Source: Paracoccus albus (lineage in GTDB: Bacteria; Pseudomonadota; Alphaproteobacteria; Rhodobacterales; Rhodobacteraceae). From it: a stretch of DNA of 64,000 nucleotides. The stretch lies in the NCBI RefSeq assembly GCF_027913035.1, contig NZ_CP115778.1, positions 1 to 64,000 on the forward strand. The letters are read 5' to 3'. The position numbers were made by a program, and so were the translations under genes. Of this stretch, positions 7,911 through 20,762 are shown piece after piece. Each line of letters starts with the position of its first letter. Positions within the stretch are counted from its first letter, which is position 1. The notes beneath the pieces are model-generated. The model was not told the origin of the DNA, ran no database searches, and saw only the letters and a program-made list of their open reading frames with translations.

Positions 7911-8623
7911 TCACGCCATCGCCCGTTCCAGTCTCTGCTTCCGACGCTCCCAGTCGGGCATCACCTTGTCGAGGAGCTCGAAGAAGGCAGCCCCGTGATG
8001 AGGCTCCGCCACGTGGCAGAGCTCGTGGGTGATCACGTAGTCGATCGCGTCGACGGGCGCCTGCACGAGGCGGCGGTTCAGTAGCAGACGTCCGGCCGGT
8101 GACATGGACCCCCACCTCTGCCGAGTCTGACGAACGATGAGTCCCTTCGGCCTGAAGGCCTCGGGAACCGGGAACTGACCGAGACAAAGTTCGATCCGTT
8201 CCGGAAACTTGATGTGGGCCCGATCGCGGTACCATGCCTCGACCAGTTCGCGTGTCACCTCTGGCTTGGTCGGCCGGTGCGTCTGCACGACGATGAAACC
8301 GCGGATCAGCTTCACGCTTTCCTGGACGTGCGGGACGACCTTCAGCCGGTACTGGCGCCCGAGGTAGAGATGGGTTTCCCCGGCGATGAACCTGCGCTCC
8401 GGCGTGCGTGGCAGGAACTGGGCGAAGTACCGCTGCTGCCGCGTCACCCATGCTGCGCGCTTCCGCAGCTTGGCTTCGATGGCGTCTAGTGTCGCGTCCT
8501 CCGGGGCGGCGATCACCACCGACGCATCCGGTTCGACGGCGATCTCCAATGTCTTCCTCGGCCGGCGAACGATTTCGTACTGGATTTCCTGCTCGCCGTA
8601 CTGCAGGCGATGCAACTCCCGCG

Positions 8624-8627
<4 letters not shown>
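7911..8627 (-). CDS. YgjP/SprT-like zinc metallopeptidase (DUF45)
   Basis: 238-residue protein of the YgjP/DUF45 family. The zinc-binding HELCH motif is in YVITHELCHVAEPHHGAAF, with the downstream His and Glu expected for the third ligand. RQRWGSMSPAGRLLLNRRL just before it is the other family signature. It is the last gene of the restriction operon and overlaps the hsdR stop by 4 bp, so it is probably co-translated with it. Relatives are often found beside type I hsdR genes. What it cleaves is unknown; control of restriction subunit turnover is a guess from context. Confidence 0.8.
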
Positions 8628-11844
<3,217 letters not shown>

Positions 11845-11848
<4 letters not shown>

Positions 11849-13572
11849 GCCTCTTCCAAAACTTCGCCATCAGCGTCAGCGATGGGTTTGGGCGGCCGCG
11901 CCGTACTTTTCTTCTTGGAACTCGTATTCTTGCCAGCTGAAGAAGCCGGCTTTTCAATCAGCTCGATTGCTACTTCGAAACCAAGCCTACGAAGACGTTC
12001 GATCGCTACTTGCAGGCTAACCTTGCTAAAAAAGGGCAGATCCAGTTTCTTGTTGGCATAGGGTTGACGCATGACGCCATAGACGATCGTGTAGTCTTCG
12101 CGGATGACACGATCTGTTGATTTTGGCAAATGTGCTTCGAAACCCTTCTTTTCCGATTTGACCACGGCTCGAAGCTTCTTGCGAAAACCACTGTCTCCAA
12201 CGAAGGCTTCTGCGCTGACGACACCCTGTGACCAAAGATGGCTAATGGGGCCGGAGGAGTGCCCGTCCTTTAGATGGATGAAGTGCTTCTTGTCGGAGAG
12301 GAAATCAGCTGGTTCCAGATTTGCGTTTTTCACACCAGTCGGGTTGATCTTGGTTCTGTCGAGCTTGAGCAAGTCTCCAGCCCGCGTGTTGACTAGATCT
12401 TCTATAAGCTCTTGTTCGTTATGTGCAGAGGTTTTGCCAACAATCGTGACCCTATCAATGCCGTCGAAGAACTTGTCCACGCTGTCCTTGAAAGATGCTT
12501 CGACCTGAAACCAGTTCCCTGCGAACAGGATAAAATGCCGTGTGTTGGCACCCGAGGTTAAAGATGCCTCGTGGACGAAGCAATCGTACACCTTCCACTT
12601 TTCTGAGAACTCGTCCTTGTCAGAAGGCTTTGCCGATATTCGATGCTTTTCCTTAATCTCCTTGATGTCACCGGCGAATTTGCATCTGTTCAACTCGCTG
12701 ACATAGTCGGCGATCGCCAAGCTATGGAATGTGACGCCGTGGCTGCGGAAACCGTTGTAGTGCAGTTCACTTCCTTCCGTGTAGTCGACCACTTCCGGTG
12801 GTGACATGTGTAGATCCGCTGGATTGCCCTTTCGCAACTCACTCAGTTCCGAAAACAACTCTTGGTCCAACTGTTCTATGAGGTCCTTTTCGATGACGGG
12901 CCGCAGATTATCGACCCATTTGAAATCGGTTCGATAGTCCTTCTTCTCATAAACCTGGAATATCTCTGCACATTTAGCCGCGATATCGCCTGGGCCGATC
13001 TCACAGGTAATTGACAAGGAGTCTTTGCCTGCAACGAAGCGTGCGAAATTTGGGTCCTTAGGCGTGCCGCCTGCAACCCTTGCTATGTCGCGCAGTTGAT
13101 CGACACCAAAGGTGTTCACGTCGCTGTCTCGGCTGGCTTGCACTCGCTTTTGAAAAGTCACTGCATCAGGCGTTGCAAGGTCAAGCGAACGAATGCTGCT
13201 CCCTGGAACGGAATTCAGCGTGACCTTCAAGCCGAACTGACGTTCGAACGCATCGTCATTCAGCGCCATATGGATCTGGCCAAAACAGACAGCAACATAC
13301 CTGCCTTTGACTGGGACGAAAATGACCGCACCGGCACCGCCAGTCATCATGCCATCAAGCGCCCTCTCAAGGCCGGTGGAAATGAAGTCCGCCCAAACTG
13401 GCGGCTTGCGATATATTTGCCCAAAGAAGACCTCACTACCCTCGATTGGAGGCCAAGGCTCTGATGTAAGGGGTTTGTCACCGTCCTCCGCAAAGGTCGG
13501 AGAGATCGCTCTTGCGGGTGCCCGTCCTTTTCTGAGAAGGCGGAATGTCAGGGTTTGCATCTTTTTTGCCAT
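11845..13572 (-). CDS. TIGR04141/DUF6119 sporadically distributed protein
   Basis: 575-residue protein that I recognise as the TIGR04141 (DUF6119) family, described only as sporadically distributed. N-terminal features include KKMQTLTFRLLRKGR, and a second conserved block around VYDCFVHEASL and RHFILFAGNWFQVE. I see no membrane segment or known catalytic motif. It sits inside the type I operon between hsdS and hsdR: its ATG shares a base with the hsdS stop (TGATG) and its stop overlaps hsdR. The frame is open 27 bp further upstream, but ATG 13572 fits the coupling. The C terminus is Lys/Ser-rich and low-complexity. A role in restriction or another defence is inferred from position. Confidence 0.75.
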
Positions 13573-14780
13573 CAGGAATCCTCCTCCTCGACCTGCCACT
13601 CACCCGTCAGTAGCTTCTGCATGAGGCCGCGCTTTTGCCGGGTGACAGCTTCGATCTCGCGCTCTGTCGCGATCAGGTCCGCCCGTGCGGTGTTCAGCAC
13701 GGCGGCGATGGCCTTCTGCTCATCGAGGTCCGGCAAGGGCAACTTCAGCGCGGCGAGATCGGCATAGTAGGTGCGCTGCCGAACGCTGCCCGAACCGCCG
13801 CTGTTGATGTAGTGGGCCCACCAGGATGTCTTGCGCAGGTGGTCGAGATAGTCGGGGTCTAGCCCGTCAGCGTTGCAGGCGAACACGACATAGTCGGGAC
13901 TGACCAGCACCGCTTCGTCGCGATCGTTCATGGCGATGGACCCGACGTTGATGCGCATCGGATTGTAGGCGAAAGCGCGCGGCGGCAGGCGTTTGTATCG
14001 GCTGATATCGGCGGCGATGGTCTGCTCGCGCATCGGCACGACGCCCTCTGCCTTGGTGACGCCCATGACGCTCTCCCGGCCGAGACCCTTGGTGCCGTTC
14101 CGCTTGGTCAGTTCGTGGGTCACCGCCTCTAGCCGGGTCGGTGCCCAGTTATGGCGGAGGCCCTTCTGGCGGAGTCTCCCGAACAGCAATGCAGCGCGGA
14201 GGGCGCCGAGCCGACGCTCTTTCGCTGCGCGGAGGACGGTGAGCTTTTCGAGCGCCTCGTCCCAGGTGCGCAGGATCTCGGCGATCTTGAGCTGTTCGGG
14301 GAGACTTACATCAGGAATCGGCAACTTCCGCAGCTCTTCAATTGAAAGCTCGCGAAAGGTGCTGCCGTTGGCGTTGCGCGCGATCAGCCTCTGCAAAACA
14401 GGGCCCTGAAGGACGTAACGGACGAACTCTGGGTCGCCTTTGGCACCAACACGGATGCGAGCGACACCTCTTGCGATGTTCGCGCCGTCCAGCTCGGCCG
14501 GTGTAATGGAGGATTGCCCGATGTTTCCCCGCAGCGAGAACAGAATGTCGCCAAGGGCGATCTTGGACCGCCGGTATTGTTCAGCGATCTGCTGAGATGT
14601 CCGGTTCAACACATTTACATCGACTGCGCCGCCGACGTCCCGGCTCTGAACAAACGGCACGCCGCCGGGGCATTCAGGGCCAGGCTGCACGATCCCGTAC
14701 ACGATCGGCGCGCGTGCGTCGGCTACCTTCGCGAGAGGCGTCGTCGATACGCCAGTCTCTTGCCCATCACGCATCAACAC
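13572..14780 (-). CDS. hsdS: HsdS, full-length type I specificity subunit
   Basis: 402-residue specificity subunit with two target-recognition domains, each followed by a conserved helix. The first half ends in LPIPDVSLPEQLKIAEILRT. The second ends in LKLPLPDLDEQKAIAAVLNT. The repeated P-LP-EQ-I-AE/A-L segment marks the two spacer helices that contact HsdM. The gene overlaps the hsdM stop by 14 bp (GTG 14780); an in-frame ATG at 14774 is the alternative start. Its target should be bipartite, but the sequence recognised cannot be read from the protein. A second, single-domain HsdS-like protein is encoded upstream of hsdM. Confidence 0.88.
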   Translation of the reverse strand: MLMRDGQETGVSTTPLAKVADARAPIVYGIVQPGPECPGGVPFVQSRDVGGAVDVNVLNRTSQQIAEQYRRSKIALGDILFSLRGNIGQSSITPAELDGANIARGVARIRVGAKGDPEFVRYVLQGPVLQRLIARNANGSTFRELSIEELRKLPIPDVSLPEQLKIAEILRTWDEALEKLTVLRAAKERRLGALRAALLFGRLRQKGLRHNWAPTRLEAVTHELTKRNGTKGLGRESVMGVTKAEGVVPMREQTIAADISRYKRLPPRAFAYNPMRINVGSIAMNDRDEAVLVSPDYVVFACNADGLDPDYLDHLRKTSWWAHYINSGGSGSVRQRTYYADLAALKLPLPDLDEQKAIAAVLNTARADLIATEREIEAVTRQKRGLMQKLLTGEWQVEEEDS

Positions 14781-16284
14781 CGAGCTCCTTCAGATACCCG
14801 GCCATCTTCACCCGCACCTCGGCCAGCTCGGCCTCGATCCGCTGGATGTCCTTCTGCACGGCGGCGACGTCGATCTCTTCCTCGGGCTCGAAGGTGTCGA
14901 CGTAGCGGGGGATGTTGAGGTTGTAGCCGTTCTCGGCGATCTCCTCGGGGCTCGCCCGATGTGAATACCGCTCGACCTCGGCGCGGGTGGCGTAGGTTTC
15001 CAGCACCCTGGCGACATGCACCTCGTCCATCACGTTCTGGGTCTTGCCCGGCGTGAACTCCTTGCTGGCGTCGATGAACAGCACGTCGCGCCGGTCCGTG
15101 TTCGCGCCGCCTTCCTCGCGCGAGCGGTCGAAGATCAGGATGGCGACCGGGATCCCCGTGGTGGTAAACAGGTTGGCGGGCAGGCCGACGACGGCGTCAA
15201 GCAGGTTCTCCTCGATCAGTTGCTGGCGGATGCGTCCCTCGGCGCCGCCCCGAAACAGCACGCCATGCGGCACGATCACTGCCACGCGACCGGACTGCCG
15301 CTTGGCGATCTCGATCATGTGGGTGATGAAGGCGTAGTCGCCCTTGGACTTGGGCGGCACGCCGCGCCAGAAACGCTTGTACTGGTCGCCGGCTGCGTCC
15401 TCCGCGCCCCATTTGTCGAGCGAGAACGGCGGATTGGCGAGCACCACGTCGAAGCGCTGGAGATGGTCGGCTTCAACCAGCGCCGGGCTGTTGAGCGTGT
15501 CGCACCATTCGATGCGGGCGGCGTCCTTGGCGTGCAGGAACATGTTCATCCGGGCCAGCGCCCAAGTTGCCCCGTTCACCTCCTGCCCGTAGAGGGCGAA
15601 GTTCTCCGACCCGACCTCCTGCGAGGCCTGGATCAGCAGAGAGCCTGACCCGCAGGCGGGGTCGCAGATCGTGTTGCCGGGCTGCGGTGCGGCGAGCTTG
15701 GCCAGCAGGCGCGAGACAGGTGCAGGGGTAAAAAATTCTCCGGCCTTCTTCCCGGCGTCCGATGCAAAGCGTGAAATCAAGTAGATGTAGCATTCGCCGA
15801 TGATGTCCTCGGTCACCCGCGACGGGCGCAGGTCGAGCGCCGGCTTGGCGAAGTCTTCAAGCATGTTCTTGAGGCGGCGGTTGCGATCCTTCGGGCGTCC
15901 GAGGTTGGCCTCGGAGTTGAAGTCGATGTTGCGGAAGACGCCTTCAAGCTTGGCACGGTTCGCGTCCTCGATCTTCTCCAGCGCGATATTGATCCGCTCG
16001 CCGATGTTGGCCTCGTTCCGCTGGGCGTAGAGGTCGTAGAAGCTGGCGCCCTCGGGCAGGATAAACCGTTCGCGTTCGAGGCGGCGGCGAATGCGGGCCT
16101 CGTCGTCGCCATACTGCTTGCGGTAGGTCTCGAGATGGTCGTTCCAGAGGTCCGAAATGTACTTCAGGAACAACATCACAAGAATGTAGTCTTTGTACTG
16201 GCCGGCATCGACGGCACCGCGGAAGGTGTCACAAGCCGCCCAGGCGGTCTGGTTGATCTGCTGCTGGGTAACCTGATCGGTCAT
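14767..16284 (-). CDS. hsdM: HsdM, type I N6-adenine DNA methyltransferase
   Basis: 505-residue modification subunit. The helical N-terminal domain starts QTAWAACDTFRGAVDAGQYK. SAM-binding motif I is in ICDPACGSGSLLIQ (about residue 208) and catalytic motif IV, NPPF, is in VLANPPFSLDKW (about 283). Together these identify an N6-adenine methylase of the gamma class. The start overlaps the half-HsdS gene by 4 bp (ATGA) and the stop overlaps hsdS by 14 bp. It protects plasmid and host DNA and forms the M2S core that HsdR joins. Confidence 0.93.
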   Translation of the reverse strand: MTDQVTQQQINQTAWAACDTFRGAVDAGQYKDYILVMLFLKYISDLWNDHLETYRKQYGDDEARIRRRLERERFILPEGASFYDLYAQRNEANIGERINIALEKIEDANRAKLEGVFRNIDFNSEANLGRPKDRNRRLKNMLEDFAKPALDLRPSRVTEDIIGECYIYLISRFASDAGKKAGEFFTPAPVSRLLAKLAAPQPGNTICDPACGSGSLLIQASQEVGSENFALYGQEVNGATWALARMNMFLHAKDAARIEWCDTLNSPALVEADHLQRFDVVLANPPFSLDKWGAEDAAGDQYKRFWRGVPPKSKGDYAFITHMIEIAKRQSGRVAVIVPHGVLFRGGAEGRIRQQLIEENLLDAVVGLPANLFTTTGIPVAILIFDRSREEGGANTDRRDVLFIDASKEFTPGKTQNVMDEVHVARVLETYATRAEVERYSHRASPEEIAENGYNLNIPRYVDTFEPEEEIDVAAVQKDIQRIEAELAEVRVKMAGYLKELGVDA

Positions 16285-16874
16285 TGGGAGAGTTCCTTTT
16301 TGCGACCGGCGCGGGCGCGCTCAGCCAGAATGATGGATGAAAGCTGTTCCCTGCGCTCAGCCAGATCACGGAGCAGTGCACCTTCTCGCTTGGCAAGCTT
16401 ATAAATTGCCACAATACGCGCTTGAGTTTCTAAATCCGGCAGTGGCACATCCAGCTCCTCGAGTACCGCCTTGGAAATCATCCGCATGCTGGTCCCCTGT
16501 GCTTCTGTGTCGAAGTATCTCTGAGATCTCGGCTGGTTGATCGCCCAGGCGAGGTAATCTGGTAGCGTGAGACCTGCTCTAGGGCGCAAAATGACAAGCG
16601 GCAGGATAACGGCAATCGGTTCTTCGAGGTTTTTGGTGACCGGAGCCGCTACGTTTGGTTCGCCGCGGGATTTGAAGATCACTTCTCCCCCGCGGACAAC
16701 ATGGCGCTCGGGTAGATCATCCAGCAGATAGCGCTGCAAGGGCCTTACCGCCAAATCATCATCGGGCTGGATGTCGCGAAGCTGGACGGCAAGCCGCCCG
16801 CCTTCCGGGGAAACCTCCAGGCGCCCCCTTGAGGTGTGCCCTGACCCGATTTCGCAAATGTCACCAAGCTTCAA
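16281..16874 (-). CDS. Half-length HsdS-like protein, first gene of the restriction operon
   Basis: 197 residues equal to one target-recognition domain plus one conserved helix: KLGDICEIGSGHTSRGRLE opens the domain and VPLPDLETQARIVAIYKLAK is the spacer helix. Full HsdS proteins have two such halves. Half-subunits can dimerise and recognise a palindromic bipartite site. The start is TTG, preceded 7 nt upstream by AGAGGA, a good ribosome-binding site that abuts the operator palindrome. It is coupled to hsdM by 4 bp. It may give HsdM an alternative specificity, modulate assembly, or be a decayed duplicate; the frame is intact. Confidence 0.8.
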   Translation of the reverse strand: MKLGDICEIGSGHTSRGRLEVSPEGGRLAVQLRDIQPDDDLAVRPLQRYLLDDLPERHVVRGGEVIFKSRGEPNVAAPVTKNLEEPIAVILPLVILRPRAGLTLPDYLAWAINQPRSQRYFDTEAQGTSMRMISKAVLEELDVPLPDLETQARIVAIYKLAKREGALLRDLAERREQLSSIILAERARAGRKKELSQ

Positions 16875-16884
16875 GGTCGATTCC

Positions 16885-16963
16885 TCTGTATTGCAAATAC
16901 AGAGTTAGACCATATCAGTTGGGTTGTCAAGGTCCGCTAACTCAGTAGATGGACTACAGAGTT
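16885..16963 (-). promoter_or_regulatory. Restriction-operon promoter with two related operators
   Basis: Operator 1 (16885-16903) is TCTGTATT-GCA-AATACAGA, a perfect 8-bp palindrome 11 bp before the TTG start of the first gene. Operator 2 (16939-16963) is AACTCAGTAG-atgga-CTACAGAGTT, with 9 of 10 arm matches. They share the half-site TACAGAGTT, and their centres are 57 bp apart. Between them on the minus strand is TTGACA (16930-16925), placing a -10 about 17 bp further, at the edge of operator 1. The layout suits repression by a dimeric regulator that I cannot identify in the neighbouring genes. Confidence 0.55.
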
Positions 16964-17270
16964 TTCTGAATGCGGTGCTGCTTCTGGCAGACAGCTTGAG
17001 GAGCCGGCTACCTCTCAATTCAGGTCAAGTTAATCGCTGGCCTGTCTCTGGACTGGTCAATGCACCATCGTTCTAGCTTACTGCCAATACTGCCAACACT
17101 GCCGAGCTGCGGCGAACGGTCCGTTTTGATCGTCTGGGTCGAGGCCTTCGGGTTCGAACGGTTCTGGTTGGCGAAGATCAAGGACAGCAAGTTCCCGATC
17201 GTGACTTGTAGAGAGAACTCAGGCTTTGATTCCGAGCTCTTTGAGCCGATTTTCCCATGAGCCCCCATCT
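16964..17270. other. Intergenic, nothing recognised
   Basis: About 300 bp between the restriction promoter and the end of the AbiEii gene. Short open frames here have no ribosome-binding site or family resemblance. No convincing hairpin terminator for the abiE operon was seen. Confidence 0.4.
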
Positions 17271-18188
17271 TCAGCCGAGGAGCTTCTCCAGCTCTTCCCC
17301 TTGGGCGGCATGCTTCTTGGGGTTTTCTGCTTTCAGCTTGTTCACGTTGATGAGCTTCCATCGGACCGCTGGAAGCTCGGCCGCTTGAGGGCGGTCGATC
17401 GCGTCGAAGTCTGGATCGCCGTCATGCAGGGTTCTCAGAAACCTCTTCGCGCCCTCATCTAAGCGGGATTGGATATCACCGATCAGGCGGTCGCGCGTTG
17501 AGACCAATTCCGCAAGGTCGACCGCTTCCTTCGTCATTCCCTCGAATTCCCGCGCGTAGGGCTGATCAAGATCGATCAGGTTTGGGTTCAGCAGTTCGTG
17601 CGGCGGGCGTGGGGAACTCGCGACGTAGATCAGAAAAGTGCGGAACAACGCGTCGGTAAACCCTTCGTTCTCGTAGAGCAGTTTGACGTCGTAGAGGTCT
17701 CGCGGGTGCTGACGATCGAGGGCCGCATGTAGCTTGCCGCCGAACAAATCCTCGAAAGAGACGATGTTCATCGCCGCATATCCGAACGCCTCCTCGACGG
17801 CTTCGGAGACTTCGCGTTGTTCCGGATCATGCACGACGCCCCGGGTGACGGGGGAGGTTTCGATCTTGATTTCGGCTGTGCCGAGGCGGGCGAGCGCACG
17901 CGTGGCGCCGCCGCCACCGCCGGCAATGCGCTGCGCTTTGGCGCCGGTGATTCCGCTTTCGATGGCGGCGGCAATTCGGTCCATCGCGTCGTTGATCTCG
18001 ACGAGGCTTTCGGCGCGGTCCTTGACAGGCAGATAGGTCAAATCGATATCGACCGAGAGGCGCGGAAGGTCGCGATAGAAGAGGTTGATGGCCGTCCCAC
18101 CTTTGAGCGCAAATATTTTCTCCTTTGCGACATACGGCAGTATCCGCACGAGCAGCGCCACTTGGGCGGCATAGTCTTCACGCGCCAT
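17271..18188 (-). CDS. abiEii: AbiEii/AbiGii nucleotidyltransferase toxin
   Basis: 305-residue DUF1814-type nucleotidyltransferase, toxin of the AbiE type IV toxin-antitoxin and abortive-infection system. FALKGGTAINLFYRDLPRLS contains the KGGTAxxL motif, and SVDIDLTYLP just after it carries the metal-binding DxD. SFEDLFGGKLHAALDRQHPRDLYDV holds the later conserved Lys and Asp (positions about 152-176). Family toxins add nucleotides to tRNA and stop growth. ATG 18188 is chosen over GTG 18194 because AAGGA lies 8 nt before it. It overlaps abiEi by 11 bp. Confidence 0.88.
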   Translation of the reverse strand: MAREDYAAQVALLVRILPYVAKEKIFALKGGTAINLFYRDLPRLSVDIDLTYLPVKDRAESLVEINDAMDRIAAAIESGITGAKAQRIAGGGGGATRALARLGTAEIKIETSPVTRGVVHDPEQREVSEAVEEAFGYAAMNIVSFEDLFGGKLHAALDRQHPRDLYDVKLLYENEGFTDALFRTFLIYVASSPRPPHELLNPNLIDLDQPYAREFEGMTKEAVDLAELVSTRDRLIGDIQSRLDEGAKRFLRTLHDGDPDFDAIDRPQAAELPAVRWKLINVNKLKAENPKKHAAQGEELEKLLG

Positions 18189-19017
18189 GACCACGTTCCT
18201 TTCCTACAAACTCTTCGGGCACCATGATCCTGTAGCGCGGATGTATCTTGCCGCCTTTGACCAATGCGCGATCCCCGCTGCCGAGGTCGAACTCTTCCGG
18301 ATCGAGACGCTTGCGCCAGGCATGGTCGTGGCGGTCGGCAAACACGAAGAACAGGCGTTTGACCTTGATCTTCTTGCAACTTCTGAGCAGTGCTGAGAGG
18401 GTTCTTGGGCGCAACGTCGTCAGGCTTTCGAACACCATGTCGAGGTTGTGAAAGCTCTCCTGATCCGGCAACTCGTCAAGCGCTTCGAGGATGGCGCGTT
18501 CCGGCGAAGACATCACCAGTTTCCAGTCCCATGGCAGGGACGATGCTGTCTCGTTGAGATTTTTTCGTGCGTCATTGACACCCAACTCTGGATCTGAAAA
18601 CAGCGATACGCTGCGCGTGCGGAGTTCGGCGTTGAGCGGCAGTTTTTCGAGCCAGTTTGGGATTTTTGCGCCGTAGAGCCAGACCGTGCTCTTGTCGCCG
18701 AGGGAGAGATAGTGCGCATAGCCTTGCAGGCCCAATGCCGTCGCGCCCCCGACATGGACAGGGTAGTGCATGATGTGCTGGAGCGAGAGCAGGCAGGTCT
18801 TCCAGTCGAGCGTGTTCGTGGTGGCGTTGCCTGGTGCCGGGCGGCGGAAGACGCCGCGTCCAAGGCGTTCTAGCCAGCCGCGTTGGACATAGGCGTACGA
18901 CGAACGCCGGCCTATCCCGTGGTGCTCCAGCCAGGTGGAGTCCACGAGGAACCCCGTGGGGACAGCCTCAAGAAGGTTCTTTAGTTTTTCGTGTTCTTGT
19001 CCATTCATGGGCGACAT
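18178..19017 (-). CDS. abiEi: AbiEi-type antitoxin and transcriptional regulator
   Basis: 279-residue partner of the AbiEii toxin. The N-terminal ~90 residues form a winged helix-turn-helix (STWLEHHGIGRRSSYAYVQR, then WLERLGRGVFRRP), as in the AbiEi_4-like antitoxin domain. The C-terminal domain neutralises toxicity in characterised systems and includes SSPERAILEALDELPDQESF. It is upstream of the toxin and overlaps it, the standard order. The family binds inverted or direct repeats in its own promoter; candidate repeats are at 19052-19067. An in-frame ATG at 19008 is an alternative start; neither has a strong ribosome-binding site. Confidence 0.85.
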   Translation of the reverse strand: MSPMNGQEHEKLKNLLEAVPTGFLVDSTWLEHHGIGRRSSYAYVQRGWLERLGRGVFRRPAPGNATTNTLDWKTCLLSLQHIMHYPVHVGGATALGLQGYAHYLSLGDKSTVWLYGAKIPNWLEKLPLNAELRTRSVSLFSDPELGVNDARKNLNETASSLPWDWKLVMSSPERAILEALDELPDQESFHNLDMVFESLTTLRPRTLSALLRSCKKIKVKRLFFVFADRHDHAWRKRLDPEEFDLGSGDRALVKGGKIHPRYRIMVPEEFVGKERGHGA

Positions 19018-19051
19018 AATGATGTATTTTTAAAGATGCCGCCACTTGTTT

Positions 19052-19067
19052 CTGTGATAACCTGTGA
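19052..19067. promoter_or_regulatory. Direct repeat upstream of abiEi, candidate operator
   Basis: CTGTGA occurs twice with a 10-bp period (19052 and 19062), about 35 bp upstream of abiEi. On the minus strand, TTGACG lies just upstream of the repeats and could serve as a -35 hexamer. Autoregulation by the antitoxin here is inferred from family knowledge. Confidence 0.35.
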
Positions 19068-19254
19068 GATAGTCCGTCAAGGATCGACAAATTCTGGAAT
19101 TTTCAAAGAGACTGGTGGTTGTCAGCTCTGAAGCTCACCAGCAAAGCAGGGCGTGGATGCCCTCGGAGGGCTGAGAAGACATCCGGCCATTCGGATCGAA
19201 CAGTCGAAGCTATGTGCCCCTGTCGAAGCCGCTGCGCCAAACCAGAGTCAGGTT

Positions 19255-19857
19255 TCACTTTCGATTGTGGCGTTCTTTTGCCCATACAAACATCGCACCG
19301 ACGGCAGCATTGGCTTGCTGCACGCTGAACACTTCCGGTTCGAACGCGCCCGCCCATTGCTTTGTATCACGATGTTCCGGGTGGTGTTTGTCGGTCAGCG
19401 CGTCGAGAAATTCTTCGTAAGAATAGGGCCCGCCACTATCCTCTGGCGGACATGCGCGCTCTCCTGCCACACAGGCGGGAAAGTCCTGATCTGGCCTTCC
19501 GGTTGGTTTGCCAACCTTCTCGACAGTGACGAGGTGCCGCCAGCCATCGCCGAAATCATAAGTGTATGTGAACTGACTGCCTTTCTTGACCAGCTTTCCA
19601 AGAGTAAACCTCTTCTCGTCCTTCCGCCCATCGGTAGGGTCCCAGCTGTCGTCACTTTCGTCGCGGGCCTCGAACCTGTCTTCGCCAATCTCGAACTCAT
19701 GCAAATGATAGTCTTGCCAAGGCATAGCGCCCTGGAGAACGGAATGCAGGATGTCCAAGCTGATGTCATTCGGCACGAGGATCCGGCGCCAGATGGGTGG
19801 TTTGATGCCAATAAGTTCGATTTTCAGCTCAATCAAAATGTGTTCCGCCTGTCTCAA
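19255..19857 (-). CDS. Plasmid pRiA4b ORF-3-like family protein
   Basis: 200 residues belonging to the pRiA4b ORF-3-like family of unknown function, common on alphaproteobacterial plasmids and in mobile elements. Conserved segments are KPPIWRRILVPNDISL, DILHSVLQGAMPWQDYHLHEF and FTYTYDFGDGWRHLVTVE; PACVAGERACPPEDSGGPYSY is followed by a short helical tail. The DFGDGW and CPPEDxGG blocks are diagnostic. There is no signal peptide or membrane helix. It stands alone between the AbiE pair and the leading-region genes. Confidence 0.85.
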   Translation of the reverse strand: MRQAEHILIELKIELIGIKPPIWRRILVPNDISLDILHSVLQGAMPWQDYHLHEFEIGEDRFEARDESDDSWDPTDGRKDEKRFTLGKLVKKGSQFTYTYDFGDGWRHLVTVEKVGKPTGRPDQDFPACVAGERACPPEDSGGPYSYEEFLDALTDKHHPEHRDTKQWAGAFEPEVFSVQQANAAVGAMFVWAKERHNRK

Positions 19858-20762
19858 TGCCCCTGACGTTGAAGTAACTTTTGATTCTTAAGTTGAAGCA
19901 TTCAAGGGGAACATTGGCCCCTCCTGCCCTTTGGTCAGGACCGCGCCCTACTCGGTCGGCTGCGCGCAGCCGCCCTCCCCGAGCTGAAACGCCGCCACTC
20001 CCTGCGACGTGTCGCTGGCCGGGCAGTCTCCTCCGGAGCCAACCCGTCCAGCCGTCGCATGGTCGTGGCAACGCTTCATCTCGGCCGTTCCGGTCACGGT
20101 CGCTGGGGCGGACGCGTGACATCAGTGATCTCGTACCGCGCGTGTCGGTCGGTGTTGTTCCTTGCTTTGCCGGACATGCTGTGCCGCTCCGTCATCTTGG
20201 ATCGCAGAAGATGGTTGACGACCGCAGGATCGCATTGGCCGCAGCTAGCATAAGGCCGGTGATGGTCTTTATGCGCAAATCGCAAGTTATGGGCTGCCAT
20301 AGAGGCCCGTTCGAAATCCGGGTGAGCCCAGCAGGGTATCGAGGCTTCGACCGTCTCTTTGATGCTGCCCTGCCTGATGACACACATCGCGGTGCCACGG
20401 ATGCCGGCCGTCCCGTCGCGTTAGGCAAGGCTCGGCAAAGCTCGAACTCGTCCGGGTGCGGCTCGGAGCGACAGGACAGAAATATCGCCACCACAGGCAT
20501 TTCTCTCTTTCGGCTGTTCACCCAGTTTCCTTCGTGGCCACCGCACTTCTCCTTTTGTCTGAGTTGCATGACATGCTGGTCGCAGCTGTCGTCCCGTTCA
20601 CAAAGGTTGCCGCCGATCTTTTTCCCCTGCCCCTGCGGGCCATTCCTCGCGAGGCAAAAAGACCGGCGCCTGCCCCTCTCCGCTGCGCTTCGCCTTCGGT
20701 GTGGCCGGGCCTTGGCCAGCTGCAAGGTGACCATCATTGCAACGCAAACAAGGAGAAGAGCA
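19858..20762. other. Long gene-free leader upstream of DUF736
   Basis: About 900 bp with no gene I can support. Open frames exist on both strands but none has a ribosome-binding site or recognisable protein. The last 120 bp are GC-rich with short self-complementary stretches and precede a good AAGGAG site for DUF736. It lies on the side of the probable nick site that would enter a recipient first. Degenerate coding remnants on the minus strand around 20100-20390 cannot be excluded. Confidence 0.4.

Noticed and set aside
19829..20387. Minus-strand frames that look partly protein-like (SIKETVEASIPCWAHPDF region)
   Set aside because: Interrupted, without ribosome-binding site or recognisable family; at most a degenerate remnant.
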